A stretch of 64,000 bases of DNA. It comes from Quillaja saponaria (Eukaryota; Streptophyta; Magnoliopsida; Fabales; Quillajaceae). Shown one piece after another: positions 1-12,250 of this stretch. Below the pieces are notes generated by a model that was not told where the DNA came from, searched no databases, and saw nothing but the letters and a program-made list of their open reading frames with translations. A program made the translations under genes and the position numbers. How positions within the stretch are numbered: the stretch's first letter is position 1; every line of letters begins with the position of its first letter. The DNA lies in the NCBI GenBank assembly GCA_029379385.1, contig CM055612.1, positions 16,616,001 through 16,680,000 of the forward strand, written 5' to 3'.

Positions 1-84
1 GCTGTTTTTTTGTTTTTTAGTCAGGGTTACAGAGGTTTGGTTACCATTCCTCTGGCCTGTCCTGCCTTCGTAAGGGGTGTGACA
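1..84 (+). repeat. 3' end of an LTR-A copy (gypsy-type LTR), cut by the window edge
   Basis: The block reads GGGTTACAGAGG..., then a CCATTCCTC block, and ends GGGGTGTGACA. The same closing block ends the LTRs at 11393 and 62023, where at 62023 it is followed by a primer binding site. It is the terminal part of a plus-strand LTR whose body lies before the window. Confidence 0.75.
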
Positions 85-319
85 CCGAGAAGAATATGTG
101 AGAAGATATATCTATTTTTGGTGTGTTTAGTGTGTAGGTGCAGAGTTACTCCGTTTGGCCCTTTTTGATGCTTTGATTGATTTGAGTGTATATTGGATTA
201 CTTGAATTGTACTTGTTTGATTTAATGTTTTATATATTTACATTATGCAACCAAATTGTTTGGTAATACATTTTAACATGAAATTATTCAATCTATGCAT
301 TTATTTATGTATTGTTTTA
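85..319 (+). repeat. Internal LTR-A fragment, plus orientation
   Basis: The block around 130-180 (GAGTTACTCC, then TTGGCCCTTT) resembles the middle of other plus-strand LTR-A copies near 6540 and 60820. It is joined to minus-oriented LTR sequence at about 320. The junction is approximate, and the piece looks like a product of rearrangement rather than of a clean insertion. Confidence 0.5.
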
Positions 320-2950
320 ATTACTAAGCTTATAAATCAACTTATATGGGTTTTTTGAAACTATATCTGTTTTGGTAGTTTAACCAATTCCCTCTAGGAT
401 ACTTAATTTCATATCTTGCATGTATATTTTATATATATACTGATCAATAAATTAATACAAACTCATACTTTCAACATTTTCATTTTCTAGGACTGAATCC
501 AAGTTAAGTTACTATTTTTAAATTTATCTCAGAGCTTGAATCATGCCCTTTCAATATTGATACCATTAAATTTTAAAATTTATCTTTCCTTAACCACTTG
601 ACCATATTTTTTTTATTCTTGCTTTTAGATTATTTATTCAAGTTCACATAATACTCAACTCTCAAGATCTCATTTTACTAAGTTTCCCCCCTTTTTAGGC
701 ATTTTCACGACTACCTTGGAGATATGCTTGATTTTAACTTATATATTTAACCAAATTTAATAAAACCAAGTTGAGACATTATCTTTAGGAAGCTAACTAT
801 CTTTCTTTTTTAGGAACTTCTCCTAAAATTGGTCTTGATTCCACTAAAATTCTCACATGAACACAAACAGCGCATTAGTACAATTCCTGGTTGTCAACAT
901 TGGATTCCAAGGATTATAGAATTCTTATACTTAGGAATTAAATTATGAAACTTTCTAGTATAGTTTACCAAGCTGTTAGGAACATTTCATCCTCGGCACT
1001 CTACTCCTAATTCATCCGTTAAGACCCCCTAATATCAGTTTTACCAAAATAGGTATAGTTAGCACCTGAAAATCACAACCATGACTTCCAACACCTCCAA
1101 AATATACACAACTTGGAATTATGACCTGCACAATGCCATAATTGTCCCTTAATATTTTAGAAATAATTCTTATTTAAAGATCCTAAGCTAATTCTAACCA
1201 CAACCCTCTACAAAGTGTCCCAGACTGATTGAAGGTCTCATAAAATCTTACACGAACCTAGCTATAGTCCAACAGCTCTAATAATAAATATACTTGGAAC
1301 CAAATTATGAAATTTTCTAAACATAATATTAAGATCCTAAACTACATTTTCTCTTTGAAACTCTTAATTTAATTTAGTTCCAAAAACACACAAAATACTG
1401 CATTTCTCTAATTCATCAAATCTGCCCTGGATCCCTTCAAAAACTAGTTAACTCTTACTTCTAACACTTCATCCCACAACTAAACATCCATTGCTCATAC
1501 TCACTGCCCACTTTCATCAAATTCTCAACTCACCATATTAACTAACCACTCTTTGCACTTGTTTATGAACTTTTTATTCTAATTCCAATAACAACTAACC
1601 ACCAAAAATTAAATCTACCAAGTTTTACTCAAAAGGTTATAACTAGTTTCTTGTAGGCATTTTATCAAACATCTTGAATATTTCCTTCCATTAATGTGTT
1701 TGCATGTATATATATATATATATTTCTATCCCAATTTAATCAACATACCAAATCAATTCAACCTTACTGATATTCTTACATTCAAAGTAAAGTTAATTAT
1801 TTCAAATCATTCAAAGGCTTAAATTCTATAATTCAACATTCATATAACTAACATTCCTCTGCTTTCCTTTTATCAATCATTTAACCCCTAACTCTATCTA
1901 ATACTTTCAAGCTCTAACTTATCCTCCTAAGTTTATAAATTCCAATTCTTAATCAACTACCAAATGACAAAAGTTCTAATTCAAGAGAAAAACACTATTT
2001 TATTTGGACAATGAACAAGGAAATACAACAAGGAAGTTAAAGGTTGCATTTACGGTTTGTTGCCATAAGGGAGGTTGGTTGCCAAGGATGGAACGTCTGC
2101 TATCCTTGATGCCTTCTCCCTTAGCTGATTTTTTTAGCACACATATGCATAAGAGGTCACACACACGAAGGAGCAAGTTGCCTAGACCAAAAGGAGAAGG
2201 TACGCCAGCTACCAACAAAGAAATCACCTCACAAATAGCAGAAAAACAGGGGAATTTACAACCAAAACAAAGGTTGTCCAGCTAGCCTTTAAACTCAACT
2301 CCTTGGATGTACTTAGAAGGAATTATAAGCAGCTCACCCATGACAACTGAAAGCAAAGCAGGTGTATCATTTTTTAGCAACTAGAAGGCAAGGAAGACTC
2401 AAAGGGAAAAAGAAAGGAGCATAAAACAAGAAAGTGTAAGGCAATGGCCACCAACAAAGGGGTGCTCAACTAAAGCGAAGATAAATGTGAAAAAATCTAG
2501 AACAAAGGATAGGCGATGGAAAGCAAACAAGGGGAAAGATAAATAAGGGTGAAGTCAGTCAAAAAGAAAGAGAATAACATGATATGAAAAGAGAATCAAA
2601 CAAAATACAAAAAGTATAAGTCAAAATCAAAGAATTTGAAATGTGTGGTTCAAATTTATTCTTCGTTATATATATAAAGGCACATATCTAATTGTATTGT
2701 TTACTTATTTAATTTGCTTGTGGTGGAGATTAAATCTTATTATATATACCTATACATTAATTATTCTCTCACTTGAATTTACTTAGTCACAATGTTATTT
2801 ACTTTAGACAACAAATATACAAAAATTTTAAAATGTATACTAAGGTTACACTAAGATATTGAATTATAACATGCTTAACTTTACTGTTATTTAATTAATT
2901 TGTTTATTTTATAATGTAAATTTTCACATCGGGTTATAAGAGTTATAACA
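320..2950 (-). repeat. 3' LTR-A, minus strand, truncated
   Basis: This copy runs parallel to 8355-10974 almost throughout, with only scattered substitutions and small indels. Its outer end (the LTR start on the minus strand) is TGTTATAACTC at 2950, directly preceded on the minus strand by a polypurine tract, so it is the 3' LTR of a minus-strand element. The other LTR end is missing. Open frames here, such as 2004-2285, recur only as degraded copies in the sister LTR and are not genes. Confidence 0.8.
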
Positions 2951-2978
2951 ATCTTTTCCCCTGCTCCCCCTGTAAAAG
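2951..2978 (-). other. Polypurine tract of the minus-strand LTR-A element
   Basis: On the minus strand this reads as a purine-rich run containing AGGGGGAGCAGGGGAAAAGA immediately before the LTR start. That is the usual plus-strand primer site of an LTR retrotransposon. Confidence 0.75.
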
Positions 2979-3713
2979 AAATTCATCCCCAATTTCAACA
3001 AAGAGGATATGAATAAATTGTTTACCTAAATCAGATGTAGATATTATTGTTTCAATGTAACTCTAGTTTTCCATATGATTTCTTGTTTCTTATAATATTA
3101 CCGAATAATTTTCATCAAAGGTAGTTTACGAACTTGTCTATTTACACTCGCCACTGATTACTTCTCATATGTTAGGTTCTCATCCACTTTTACTTCCTGG
3201 AACTTGTGGGTTAAAAGCCCACTGCACTTCCGCTACACCACTCTAATAATTAAACACCTAAATCTCAATTTCATTCGTACTTAACTTTTTATTTTACATT
3301 AACACAGACTCAATTTTACTACATAAAATATCATAAAATTTCGTATATTTCTCCATACCAGAAGGACGTATCTTGAGGCTATTGTTGCTGAACTAAGTTT
3401 TCAACTATGTCACCCGTAATCTTCTATGACCCAAATTTCTTTTCAAAGGCACCTGAGGATTGGTTAATTCCTAATCGAAGTCAATATTCTATTATTTCGC
3501 ACGATCCACAACATGACCACTATGTGTCATAGTGTCTAAATAAACATAAATGAATCATTTGCACATTTATCGCATAAAGCCGAGAATAATATGTTAGAGA
3601 ATCATAACTTGAAGTTTCAGGATAAATTAAAACGCGTCACTAAGTCTACATACGCCCTAGATAACGTACGTAAACAAAGCAACAATATTTTGTATTTGCA
3701 TTCATGGACCTCT
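2979..3713 (-). mobile_element. Internal remnant of the minus-strand LTR-A element
   Basis: The reverse complement of about 3460-3690 matches the primer-site-proximal leader of the LTR-A element at 62076-62290. Shared blocks include CTGAAACTTCAAGTT and the GACACTATGACA-like stretch. No gag or pol reading frame remains. The 5' LTR and primer binding site of this element are absent, and the region ends where a plus-strand LTR begins at 3714. Confidence 0.65.
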
Positions 3714-6700
3714 TGTTATAACCCAATAATTGTATGTATGTCTTAGAATATTTGTACATAATTCATCATCACTAAGTGATTAAAATGTTACACCAAGTCA
3801 TTTGTATAGATATATATAATATTAGGCAATAAATTTTTTATCACTCTATCATTCTTTTATGTGTAATTTTAATTATGTGGGCCACAAAGGTGTAAATAAA
3901 AAGGGAGTTAGGATATATAATTATATAAAATTGTAGATCGACTTAATCTCCTCCACTTGTTTATCAAGTATGTAATATTTTATTCTTTTATTTTATTTTT
4001 GTTTTATTCTATTCCCTTTGGCATCTTTGCCAACCGCCTTTGCCTTATTTTTTTTTTATTCTTCTTCTTTTTTTCCTTTTTTCATTTGGTTTCTTCTCAG
4101 CTAGAACATACCAGACTTCATCCCCTATTCGTGTTGCCTTTAATCTGTGGTATCAAACCCCTATTGTCACAGTTGTGTGACTTCCTCCAAAGTAGGCTAG
4201 TGTTATTCCCTTTCCTTTACTGTTGAGCTTTTGATTTTGGAGTATTGCTACCTTGTTCGTGTCGCTCACGGTCTGTCGCCTCCAAGTTTCATCTTTTCTC
4301 TAATAAATTTCTACCTTCAGTTGAGAATTTATTACGTACGGGTACAGCTCATTAGTTGGTTGGTGAAATCCAGCCATCTTCTTCTTATTTGGAGTGGTGT
4401 TTTTGGGTGTATGCGAAGTGTAGAGAGGCCAAGCAGCCTGGCCAAAGTTTTGTCTGGAAACTGCCCTGTTTCAGGTCTTGAACTAGAGCAGTAACTGTGT
4501 TGGGGTGAGGCTTGGCTGGCAGCAACAAGGAACCTCCTAATCCATAGACCATTTCTCCCTTCAGCCATGGATTATCTTGGTGGCGTTAGCTGCTCTTTGA
4601 GTTAAGGCAGCAAGGGGACAACAGCTTCCTTCTTACCTTGAATCCTTGCCTTGGATGAGGTAGTTTTAATTTCTAGTTTAGGTGATCTAGTTGAAATTTC
4701 TTTTAAGTTGATCTCTTTATTGGTTGTATTATTTAAAGGATTGCATATAAGGATGTTGGAAGGAGGAAATATGGGTTAAAAATGATGGGAAATCAGTTAT
4801 ATTAACATTGAATTGTAGAGTCTAGACCTTTGAATTATTTGAAATAACCAACTTACTTTGAATGTAATAATTGGAATATGAGCAATGTTAAATTGAGAAA
4901 GTTGTGTTGATTAATTGGGATAGTTGTAAAAATGCCTAAATGAAACTAATTGTAATGGAATGAGTGGAACTTGGTGGATTTAATTTCTTGTTGGTTTGTT
5001 GTTATGGAATTGGAATAAAAAGTTTATAGCAAGAGCAAAGGGTAAGTTGATGTGCTGAGCTAAGGAATTAATGGAAGTGAGTAATGGTATGAACAAAGGA
5101 AAGTTAAGCGGTTTTGAAGGGTGCAGGAGGCAGATTTCATGGGTAATAGAAATTTGGTATTTCGAGTGTCTTCGAAGTAGAATTAAATTAATAGTTCAAA
5201 AGATAAAACGTACCCTATAATTTTAAAATATTTTCTACAAAATTTTGTAGCTTGGTTTCAAGTATATTGTGAGTTAGAGCTGTTAAACTGCGGTTAGGTC
5301 ATTCAAGACTTTAGTGAACCTGTTTTAGTATAACTGACTTTGGAGGGTTTTAAAGGTTGAATTAGAAATAGAGTTATGAATATGGAATGTTTCCAATATC
5401 TTGATAAGGAAGACTAGAAAGTTTCGTAATTTAATTTCCTAGTATGAATTTTTTTCATAAGTCTTAGAGTTCGATAAAGACAACTAGGAATTTGTGTAGT
5501 GCCCTATTTTTGGTTCATGTAAGATATTGAGTGGGTTCAATACTGATTTTAGGAAAAGTTTAAAATAAAAAAGATATATATACTTGTCTATTAATAAACC
5601 CAACAAACGGAATTAGATTTCGTTTGTCCTAGAGAAAGTTATGTTCAATTAACTAAGGTAAGGTTGAAGTTGTCAAAATCCTGCATTTTGTAGAATTTGA
5701 TGCAATTTCAAAGAATAAAATGTATTGATATAAAAATATAAAAATTAAAAATGATATACCATTATAAATCTATATGTGTCTAGTATTTAATAAATTTTAC
5801 AAAACTGGATTTGGAATTTCCTAGAATAAGATATAATGGTTAAAGTGAACACTGGTCCACACTCCAAGTTTGGACAGTTTTAACATCTTTAACTTACTTG
5901 TGTTTTCTAACTTTTCTAATAGTTTCTTTCTACCCTATGCATTATCAAGACATCTAAAATGTCTTTCACTATAAATCTTACCTCGCAAAGTACAATTCAT
6001 ACTACTTGCCATATAATAGTTTAATAGAAAACTTTCATAAAGAAACCTATATAAGTTTAGTAATTAAAAAGATTATAATAATAACTTTTAGGAACTAAGT
6101 ACTATTTGGAAATATGAATTTCAGTTCCGAATCCTAACATGGACCTGATGAGATGCGCGAACGCAAGTGCAAATGACGAATGAAATCAATTGAAGGTGAG
6201 TGGTTAATTGTTGCCTTTAAGGGCTAGATTATTAGGTGTAATTGTATATGTATTTAAATAAATGTGTTAGCGCAATGTTTTAGTGAGTTATTTAATTCAT
6301 GCTTGTTTGAAATTGTTTATGGTTGATAAGGGCCAACAAATTGAAATTTTTCTAAAAAATGATTTTTATTTCCAGAACTAAGATCCAGGTACACCTAGAA
6401 TATTCTGATTTAAAATCACGATAAATTTTAATTCTGATAAATGTTTTTTAAATTGAGTGCTTAGCCTTGGTAGGATGGATTATGTGCGGAGATTAATTTA
6501 TTGTACGAGCCCGTAAATGCCTGGCAGGGGGTGATACTGTTGTACAGGACTGGGTCACTCGTTGGCCCTTTGGTTGCTTTGCATGATACTATTGCTCTAG
6601 TTGATTTATGATATTGTGTATCTTGTAAATTGTAAATTTATGACGTTTACAATGTATACGTGTAATGTGAATTATGATATGAACAATATTACATGATGTT

Positions 6701-7175
6701 ACTATTTATATTATACACTTGTATGGTGTGATGCTAGTACCCTTTGGGTACGATTTTCCACTCATAGAGTCCATAGAACTCACTCCTCTTTTGTGGTTAT
6801 ATTTTTTTTAGTAGCAGGACCTCAAAGGAAGTTAATCACTAATACGAGGTTTTGCTGAGGATTTGAAGACAAGGTATTCCTTGGAATCTCATACTTTAAG
6901 TCAAGAATGAAAGTTTGCAGTCACACTAAAACTGTGGGTGTCAAATTTGGTATGATGTAATATTCTAGTATTTGTCTTGTTGATGATGTGAACAGAGTGG
7001 AACTCCTTATTGTCTTTGTATTGTTGTTGTGTAAGAAAAAGAGTTTATAGGATTGTATTTTAAGGCATGTTCCTTATTGCAAGGAACCTCTGCTAAAATT
7101 TTTAGTAAGTTGTGATTTATTTTAATCAACAAACTTTTAATATTAACTTTTGTGTTTATAAATTCTGGGTTTTAT
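3714..7175 (+). repeat. LTR-A copy, plus strand, 3' end lost
   Basis: It starts with TGTTATAACCC. Blocks match the LTR at 57855-62023 in order, including the TAGTACCCTTTGGGTA block near 6735 and the GTTCC...GGAACC block near 7070. The last ~50 bp are missing, because at about 7175 it meets the 3' end of an inverted copy. The frames at 3957-4494 show no known domain and are treated as chance open frames inside the LTR. Confidence 0.75.
5580..6052. repeat. Shared 0.45-kb segment, copy 1
   Basis: This segment is colinear with 35240-35702, with shared blocks such as TTAATTAACTAAGGTAAGG, TTGGAATTTCCTAGA and ACACTGGTCCA. It is absent from the equivalent part of the LTR-A at 57855-62023, so it looks like an insertion or a subfamily-specific block. 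No terminal inverted repeats were recognised. Confidence 0.55.
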
Positions 7176-10100
7176 TTATTGGATAACCAAACCTCCTTAA
7201 CCTTGATTTACCACAACTAAACACATAAGACTCTCAAATAATCATATTTAAAATCCAAGAAAAACTTTATTGAATTAAATTAAAAACATAGACTTGTTAT
7301 TAACATATAATATTCACTAAAAATTTTGGCAGAGTTTCCCCGCAATGTGGAACATGCCTAAAATTACAACCACATAATCATGCTTACATATAACTAGACC
7401 ATAATGACTACAATAGTATCATAAACAATAACAAACAACTAGACTATTACACAACAAAAAATCAGACACCTCATAGCTCTAGTGTGAATGCAAATTTTCA
7501 CCTTGACTTCAAGTATGAGATTCGGAATATACCTTATCGCCAAACACTCAGCAAACCCAACATCAACAATTACTGTCCTATGAGACCCTGTTACTAAAAA
7601 AAATCATAAAAGAAGGGTGAGTCCTACTAACTTAGTAAGTGGAAAATTGTACCCAAATGGTATTAGCATCACTTAACACACATATATAAAATATAATCAA
7701 TTAATATCCACATATCATAAATTTCAAAATCAGTAAAATTATACTTATATGATTATGGAAATATCAAACTTAACAAGCACAGTTCAAGTAGTATTCTATA
7801 TAATTCAATCAAAACAATCAAAGCACATAAATTATACAAAGGACCAACCGAGTAACTTAACCCTGCACAACAAATATCTCCCTCTATTGGACATTTACGC
7901 ACTCACACAATATGTTATTCTTTGTACATAATCCATCCTACCGGGGCTCAGCACTCAATTCTTTTAGAACACTTATCAAAATTAGAATATCTCATATCAA
8001 AGTATCAAATCAGAATATCCTAGGTGCACCTGGATTTCAATTTTAGAAGTAAAAATCATTTTGGAGAAAAACTCATTTCGTTGGCCCTTATTAACCACAA
8101 ACAATTTCAACCATCAAACATAATTCAAATAACTCAATAAAATACTACCCATGTTTATTTTTCCATATAACACATCAATTCAAATGCACATACTAATCTA
8201 GCAACCAAAGGGTACCAGTTAACCATTCACCATTTACTAATCTTGTTCGTCATTTCCTCTTGCGCTCACGTGTGTCATCAGGACCACAGTAGGGTCAATA
8301 ACTGAAATTCATATATTCACATAATACTTAGTTCATAAACGTTATAATTATAATCTTTTAATTACTAAACTTATATATCAACTTATATGAGTTTCTTGAA
8401 ACTATGTCCATTTGGGTAGTTTAATCAATTCCTTCTAGGATACTTGATTCCATATATTGTATGTATATTTTATATAATATACCGATTAAAAAATTAATAT
8501 TAACTCATACTTTCAATATTTTCATTTTCTAACATTGAATCCAAGTTGAGTTACTCTTTTTAAATTTATACAAGAGCTTGAATCATGCCCTTTCAATATT
8601 AATACTATTAAATTCTAAAATTTATCTTTCCTTAACCACTTAACCATATTTCTTTATTCTTTCTTTTAGACTATTTATTCAAGTTCACATAATACTTAAC
8701 TCTCAATATCTTATTTTACCAAGTTTTCCTTTTTTAGACATTTTCACAACTACCTTGAAGATATACTTATTTTTAACTTACATACTTAACCAAATTTAAT
8801 AAAACCAAGTTGAAACATTATATTTAGGAAGTTAACTATCTTTATTATTTAGGAAATTCTCCTAAAATTAGTCTTGATTACACTCAAATTTTCACATGAA
8901 CACAAACAGGGCATTCACCCAATTACTGGTTGTCAACATCGAATTCCAAGCCTTTATAGGATTCCCATACTTGGAAATTAAATTATAAAACTTTCAAGTA
9001 TAGTTTATCAAGATGTTAGAAACATTTCATTTTCAGTACTTTACTCCTAATTCATCTGCTAAGACCTCCTGATATCAGATTTACTAAAATAGGTACAGTT
9101 TATACCTAAAAATCACAATCATGACTTCCAACACCTCCAAAATACACAAAACATGGAATTAAGACCTGCACCACTCCATAATTGTCCCTTAATATGTTAG
9201 AAATAATTAGTATTCAAAGGTCTTAAGTTAATTTCAACCACAACCCCCAACGAAGTGTCCCGAACTAACTGAAGCTCGCCTAAAATCCTACACCAACCTA
9301 GCTACAGTCTAACAGCTCTAATAATAAATATACTTATAACCAGGGTATGAAATTTTCCATATATAATCTCAAGATCCTAAGCTACATTTTCTCTTTAAAA
9401 CTCTTAATTTAATTCAATCCCACAAATACCCAAAATACTGAATTTCTCTAACTCATCAAATCTTCCATACATCCCTTCCAAAACCATTTAACTCTCACTT
9501 TCAATACTTCATCCCACAACTAAACATCCTTTGCTCATACTCATTGCCCATTTTTATCAAATCCTTAACTCACCATATCAAACAACCACTCTTTGCTCTT
9601 GTTTATGAACTTTTTATTTAAATTCCTATAACAACTAACCACCAAAAATTAAATCTATCAAGTTTTACTTAAAAGATATAGGCATTTTATCAAACATCTT
9701 GAATGTATGATTTCTTTCCATTAATGTGTTTGTGTGTTAGAGTATATATTTATATATATAACCTAATTTAATCAACATACCACATTAATTCAACCTTACT
9801 CATATTCTAATTATTACATTCAAAGTAAAGTCAATTGTTTCAAATCAATCAAAGGCTTAAATTCCATAATTCAACATTCATATAACTAACATTCCTATAC
9901 TTTCCTTTTATCAATCATTTAATCCCTTCCTCTTTCTAATACTTTCAAGCTCTAACTTATCCTTCTAAAGTCTATAAATTCCAATTCTTAATCAACTACC
10001 AAATGATAAGAGTTCTAATTCAAGAATAAAACCCTATTTTAATTGGACAAGGAACAAAGAAATGCCAACAAAGGAAGTTGAAGATTGCACTTATGGTTGC

Positions 10101-10974
10101 TGCCATAAGGGAGGTTAGCTACCAAGGATGGAACGTCTGCTGTCCTTACTGCCTTGGCTAATTTTTTCAGTACACACACACAAGAGGTCACACACGAGAG
10201 AGCAAGTTACCTAGACCAAGAAGAGCAATGACGCCAACTGCCAGCCAAGAAATCACCTCATGAACAACAGGAAAATAGGGGAATTTTCAACCAAAACAAA
10301 GGCTATCCAACTAACCTTTAAACTCAAGTAATTGGTTGCAATTAGAAGGAATTGTAAGCAGTTCACCCACGGGAACTCAAAGCAAAACAGGTGAATCACT
10401 TTTTAGCAACTAGAAGGCAAGGAAGACTCACAAAGGAAAAGAGAAAGGAGCAGAAGACAAGAAAGTGTAAGGCATTAGACACCAACAAAGAGGTGCTCAG
10501 CTAAAGTGAAGAGAAATGTGGAAAAATCTACAAAAAAGAATAGGCAGTGGAAAGCAAACAAGCGAAAAGAAAAACAAGGATGAAGTCGGTCAAAAAGAAA
10601 TAGAATAGCAAGATATGAGAATAAAACAATATACAAAAAGTAAAGTCAAAATCAAAGAATTTGAAATGTGTGGTTCAAATTTATTCTTAGTTATATATAT
10701 ATATATATATAGGCACATATCTAATTGTATTGTTTACTTATTTAATTTGCTTGTGATGGAGATTAAATCTTAATATATATACCTATATATTAATTATTCC
10801 CTCACTTGAATTTACTTGATTATAATGTTATTTACTTTGCAACAATAAATACATAAAATTTTTAAAATGTATACTAAGGTTACACTTTGATATCAAATTA
10901 TAATTTTATAACATAAATTTACACATTGTGTCTAAAACTCAATTTTTCATTGTTGAGTTATGAGGGTTATAACA
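7176..10974 (-). repeat. LTR-A copy, minus strand, nearly complete
   Basis: The minus-strand start is TGTTATAACCC at 10974. Compared with solo copies that begin TGTCACAC on the plus strand (12251, 50431), this one lacks only its last ~45 bp at the 7176 side. Its right two-thirds pairs with 320-2950. It joins the plus-strand copy at 3714-7175 tail to tail. Confidence 0.8.
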
Positions 10975-11393
10975 GTATATAACTGAGATCACATACTTAA
11001 GGCCAAGAGATGAGGTTTACAGTCACATTAGGGTTTTGGGTGTCAAATTTTGTTTTGTGTAATAGTTTAATTGTTATTGTTTATGATATAAAATGGAGCA
11101 GAGCTCCTTGTGGATATTATTATTGTGTTGACTAGTTGGGTGTAACCGAATATACTATATTTGTATTTTTGGGTATGTTCCACTTTACAGGGAACTTTTA
11201 CCGAAATTTTTAATTATATTGTTATGCATTTCAATAAATGAACCTTTGTATATTGTTTTTGGTATCTAAAATTACCTTTTAAATTTCTAGTTTGGTTACA
11301 GGTTATATGTGTTTCTTTGATTTAAAATTAGGGTTACAGAGATTTAGTTATTCATTCTTCCGGCCAGTCATGCCTTCATGTGAGAGTATGACA
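10975..11393 (+). repeat. 3' end fragment of an LTR-A copy, plus strand
   Basis: The order of blocks is the usual one for the last ~420 bp of LTR-A: a CAGTCACA block, the GTTCCACTTTACAGGGAAC block, the GGGTTACAGAG block and the end TATGACA at 11393. It overlaps in content with the end of the 3714-7175 copy, so the minus LTR between them is not a simple insertion into one LTR. Confidence 0.7.
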
Positions 11394-11800
11394 CACCTAT
11401 AATGCTGTTTTAGAAATATAGACCCTAAAGCAAGTTTATGCAATGGCATAAGACTATTTATGTTGTGGTTTTTTACAAAATGTGATTGATGTAGAAATTT
11501 TAACTGGTCAATATGTAGGAACAAGAGTTTTTTCTTCCAAGAATTCCATTAAAACCACGAATGAGTGTTAAACTACTTTTCAAAATGACAAGAAGACAAT
11601 TTCCATTTAAATTGAGTTTTGCCCCAACCATAAATAGTCTCAAGGATAGACAATACCAAATGTTGGTATATATCTTCCGGATCATGTTTTTAGTCATACT
11701 CAACTGTATGTGGCACTAATTTAAAGAGGGTTTTCAATGTCAACAACTCGAGTTTGTGTTAAAAAAAGGGAAATTAAATGGTACAAATGATGTTTTCACA
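11394..11800 (+). pseudogene. Helitron (PIF1-like) helicase C-terminal remnant
   Basis: Conceptual translation in shifting frames gives stretches matching the C-terminus of plant Helitron helicases: RNIDPKASLCNG (11410-11450), a TGQYVGTRVF block, LPRIPLKP, FKMTRRQFPFKLSFA, then QQLEFVLKKGK. Helitron helicases unwind DNA during rolling-circle transposition. Here the helicase walls, Rep domain and N-terminal part are absent and at least three frameshifts occur, so it is dead. It begins directly after an LTR-A end, so its upstream part was lost or displaced by the LTR array. Confidence 0.75.
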
Positions 11801-12250
11801 AGATAAACAATGTTTTTACCAATGTTGTTTATCGAGAAGTACGGAACTCTTAAATAAACAAGATAGCATGCAAACAATGAATTCAAGAGGCATCAATGAA
11901 TTTCTCAGAGTAATCATGTGTATAAGTTAAAAGGTTAGAATTTGTAATCTTTGTTTTGTTGTAAATTTATGGGTTTTGTATTAAGTTGACAGATTGCAAA
12001 TGAATGTTGTTAGTTTTGAACTTTTCTTATACTGAAGTAAAATTTTCATTGATGTATAATATTTCAAATGCTTATTATTATTATTATTAATTTTATTTTT
12101 TTTGGTTACATTGTTAATCATAAATGAGAACATTTATATATATGCTATTGATGTCAAATATTAAAATTTATCATGTTAAGTTAGTTTTTATAGAAAAATC
12201 TACTAATCAAAATAAAGGAGTAGATATTATTTTTCTCATTATAATATTGT
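11801..12250. other. Non-coding flank of the Helitron remnant
   Basis: AT-rich with a short TTA microsatellite near 12072. No gene or recognised repeat boundary is seen. It may be the 3' part of the Helitron, but no CTRR terminus or terminal hairpin was identified. Confidence 0.4.

Noticed and set aside
2004..2285. 93-codon plus-strand frame and its minus-strand partner
   Set aside because: Lies in LTR-A; the sister copy at about 10045-10320 has the same sequence with indels that break the frame, and no domain is seen.
10975..11393. Minus LTR 7176-10974 as a simple insertion into one plus LTR (3714-11393)
   Set aside because: The two plus pieces overlap in LTR content and the ends of the minus copy are trimmed, so clean nesting does not hold.
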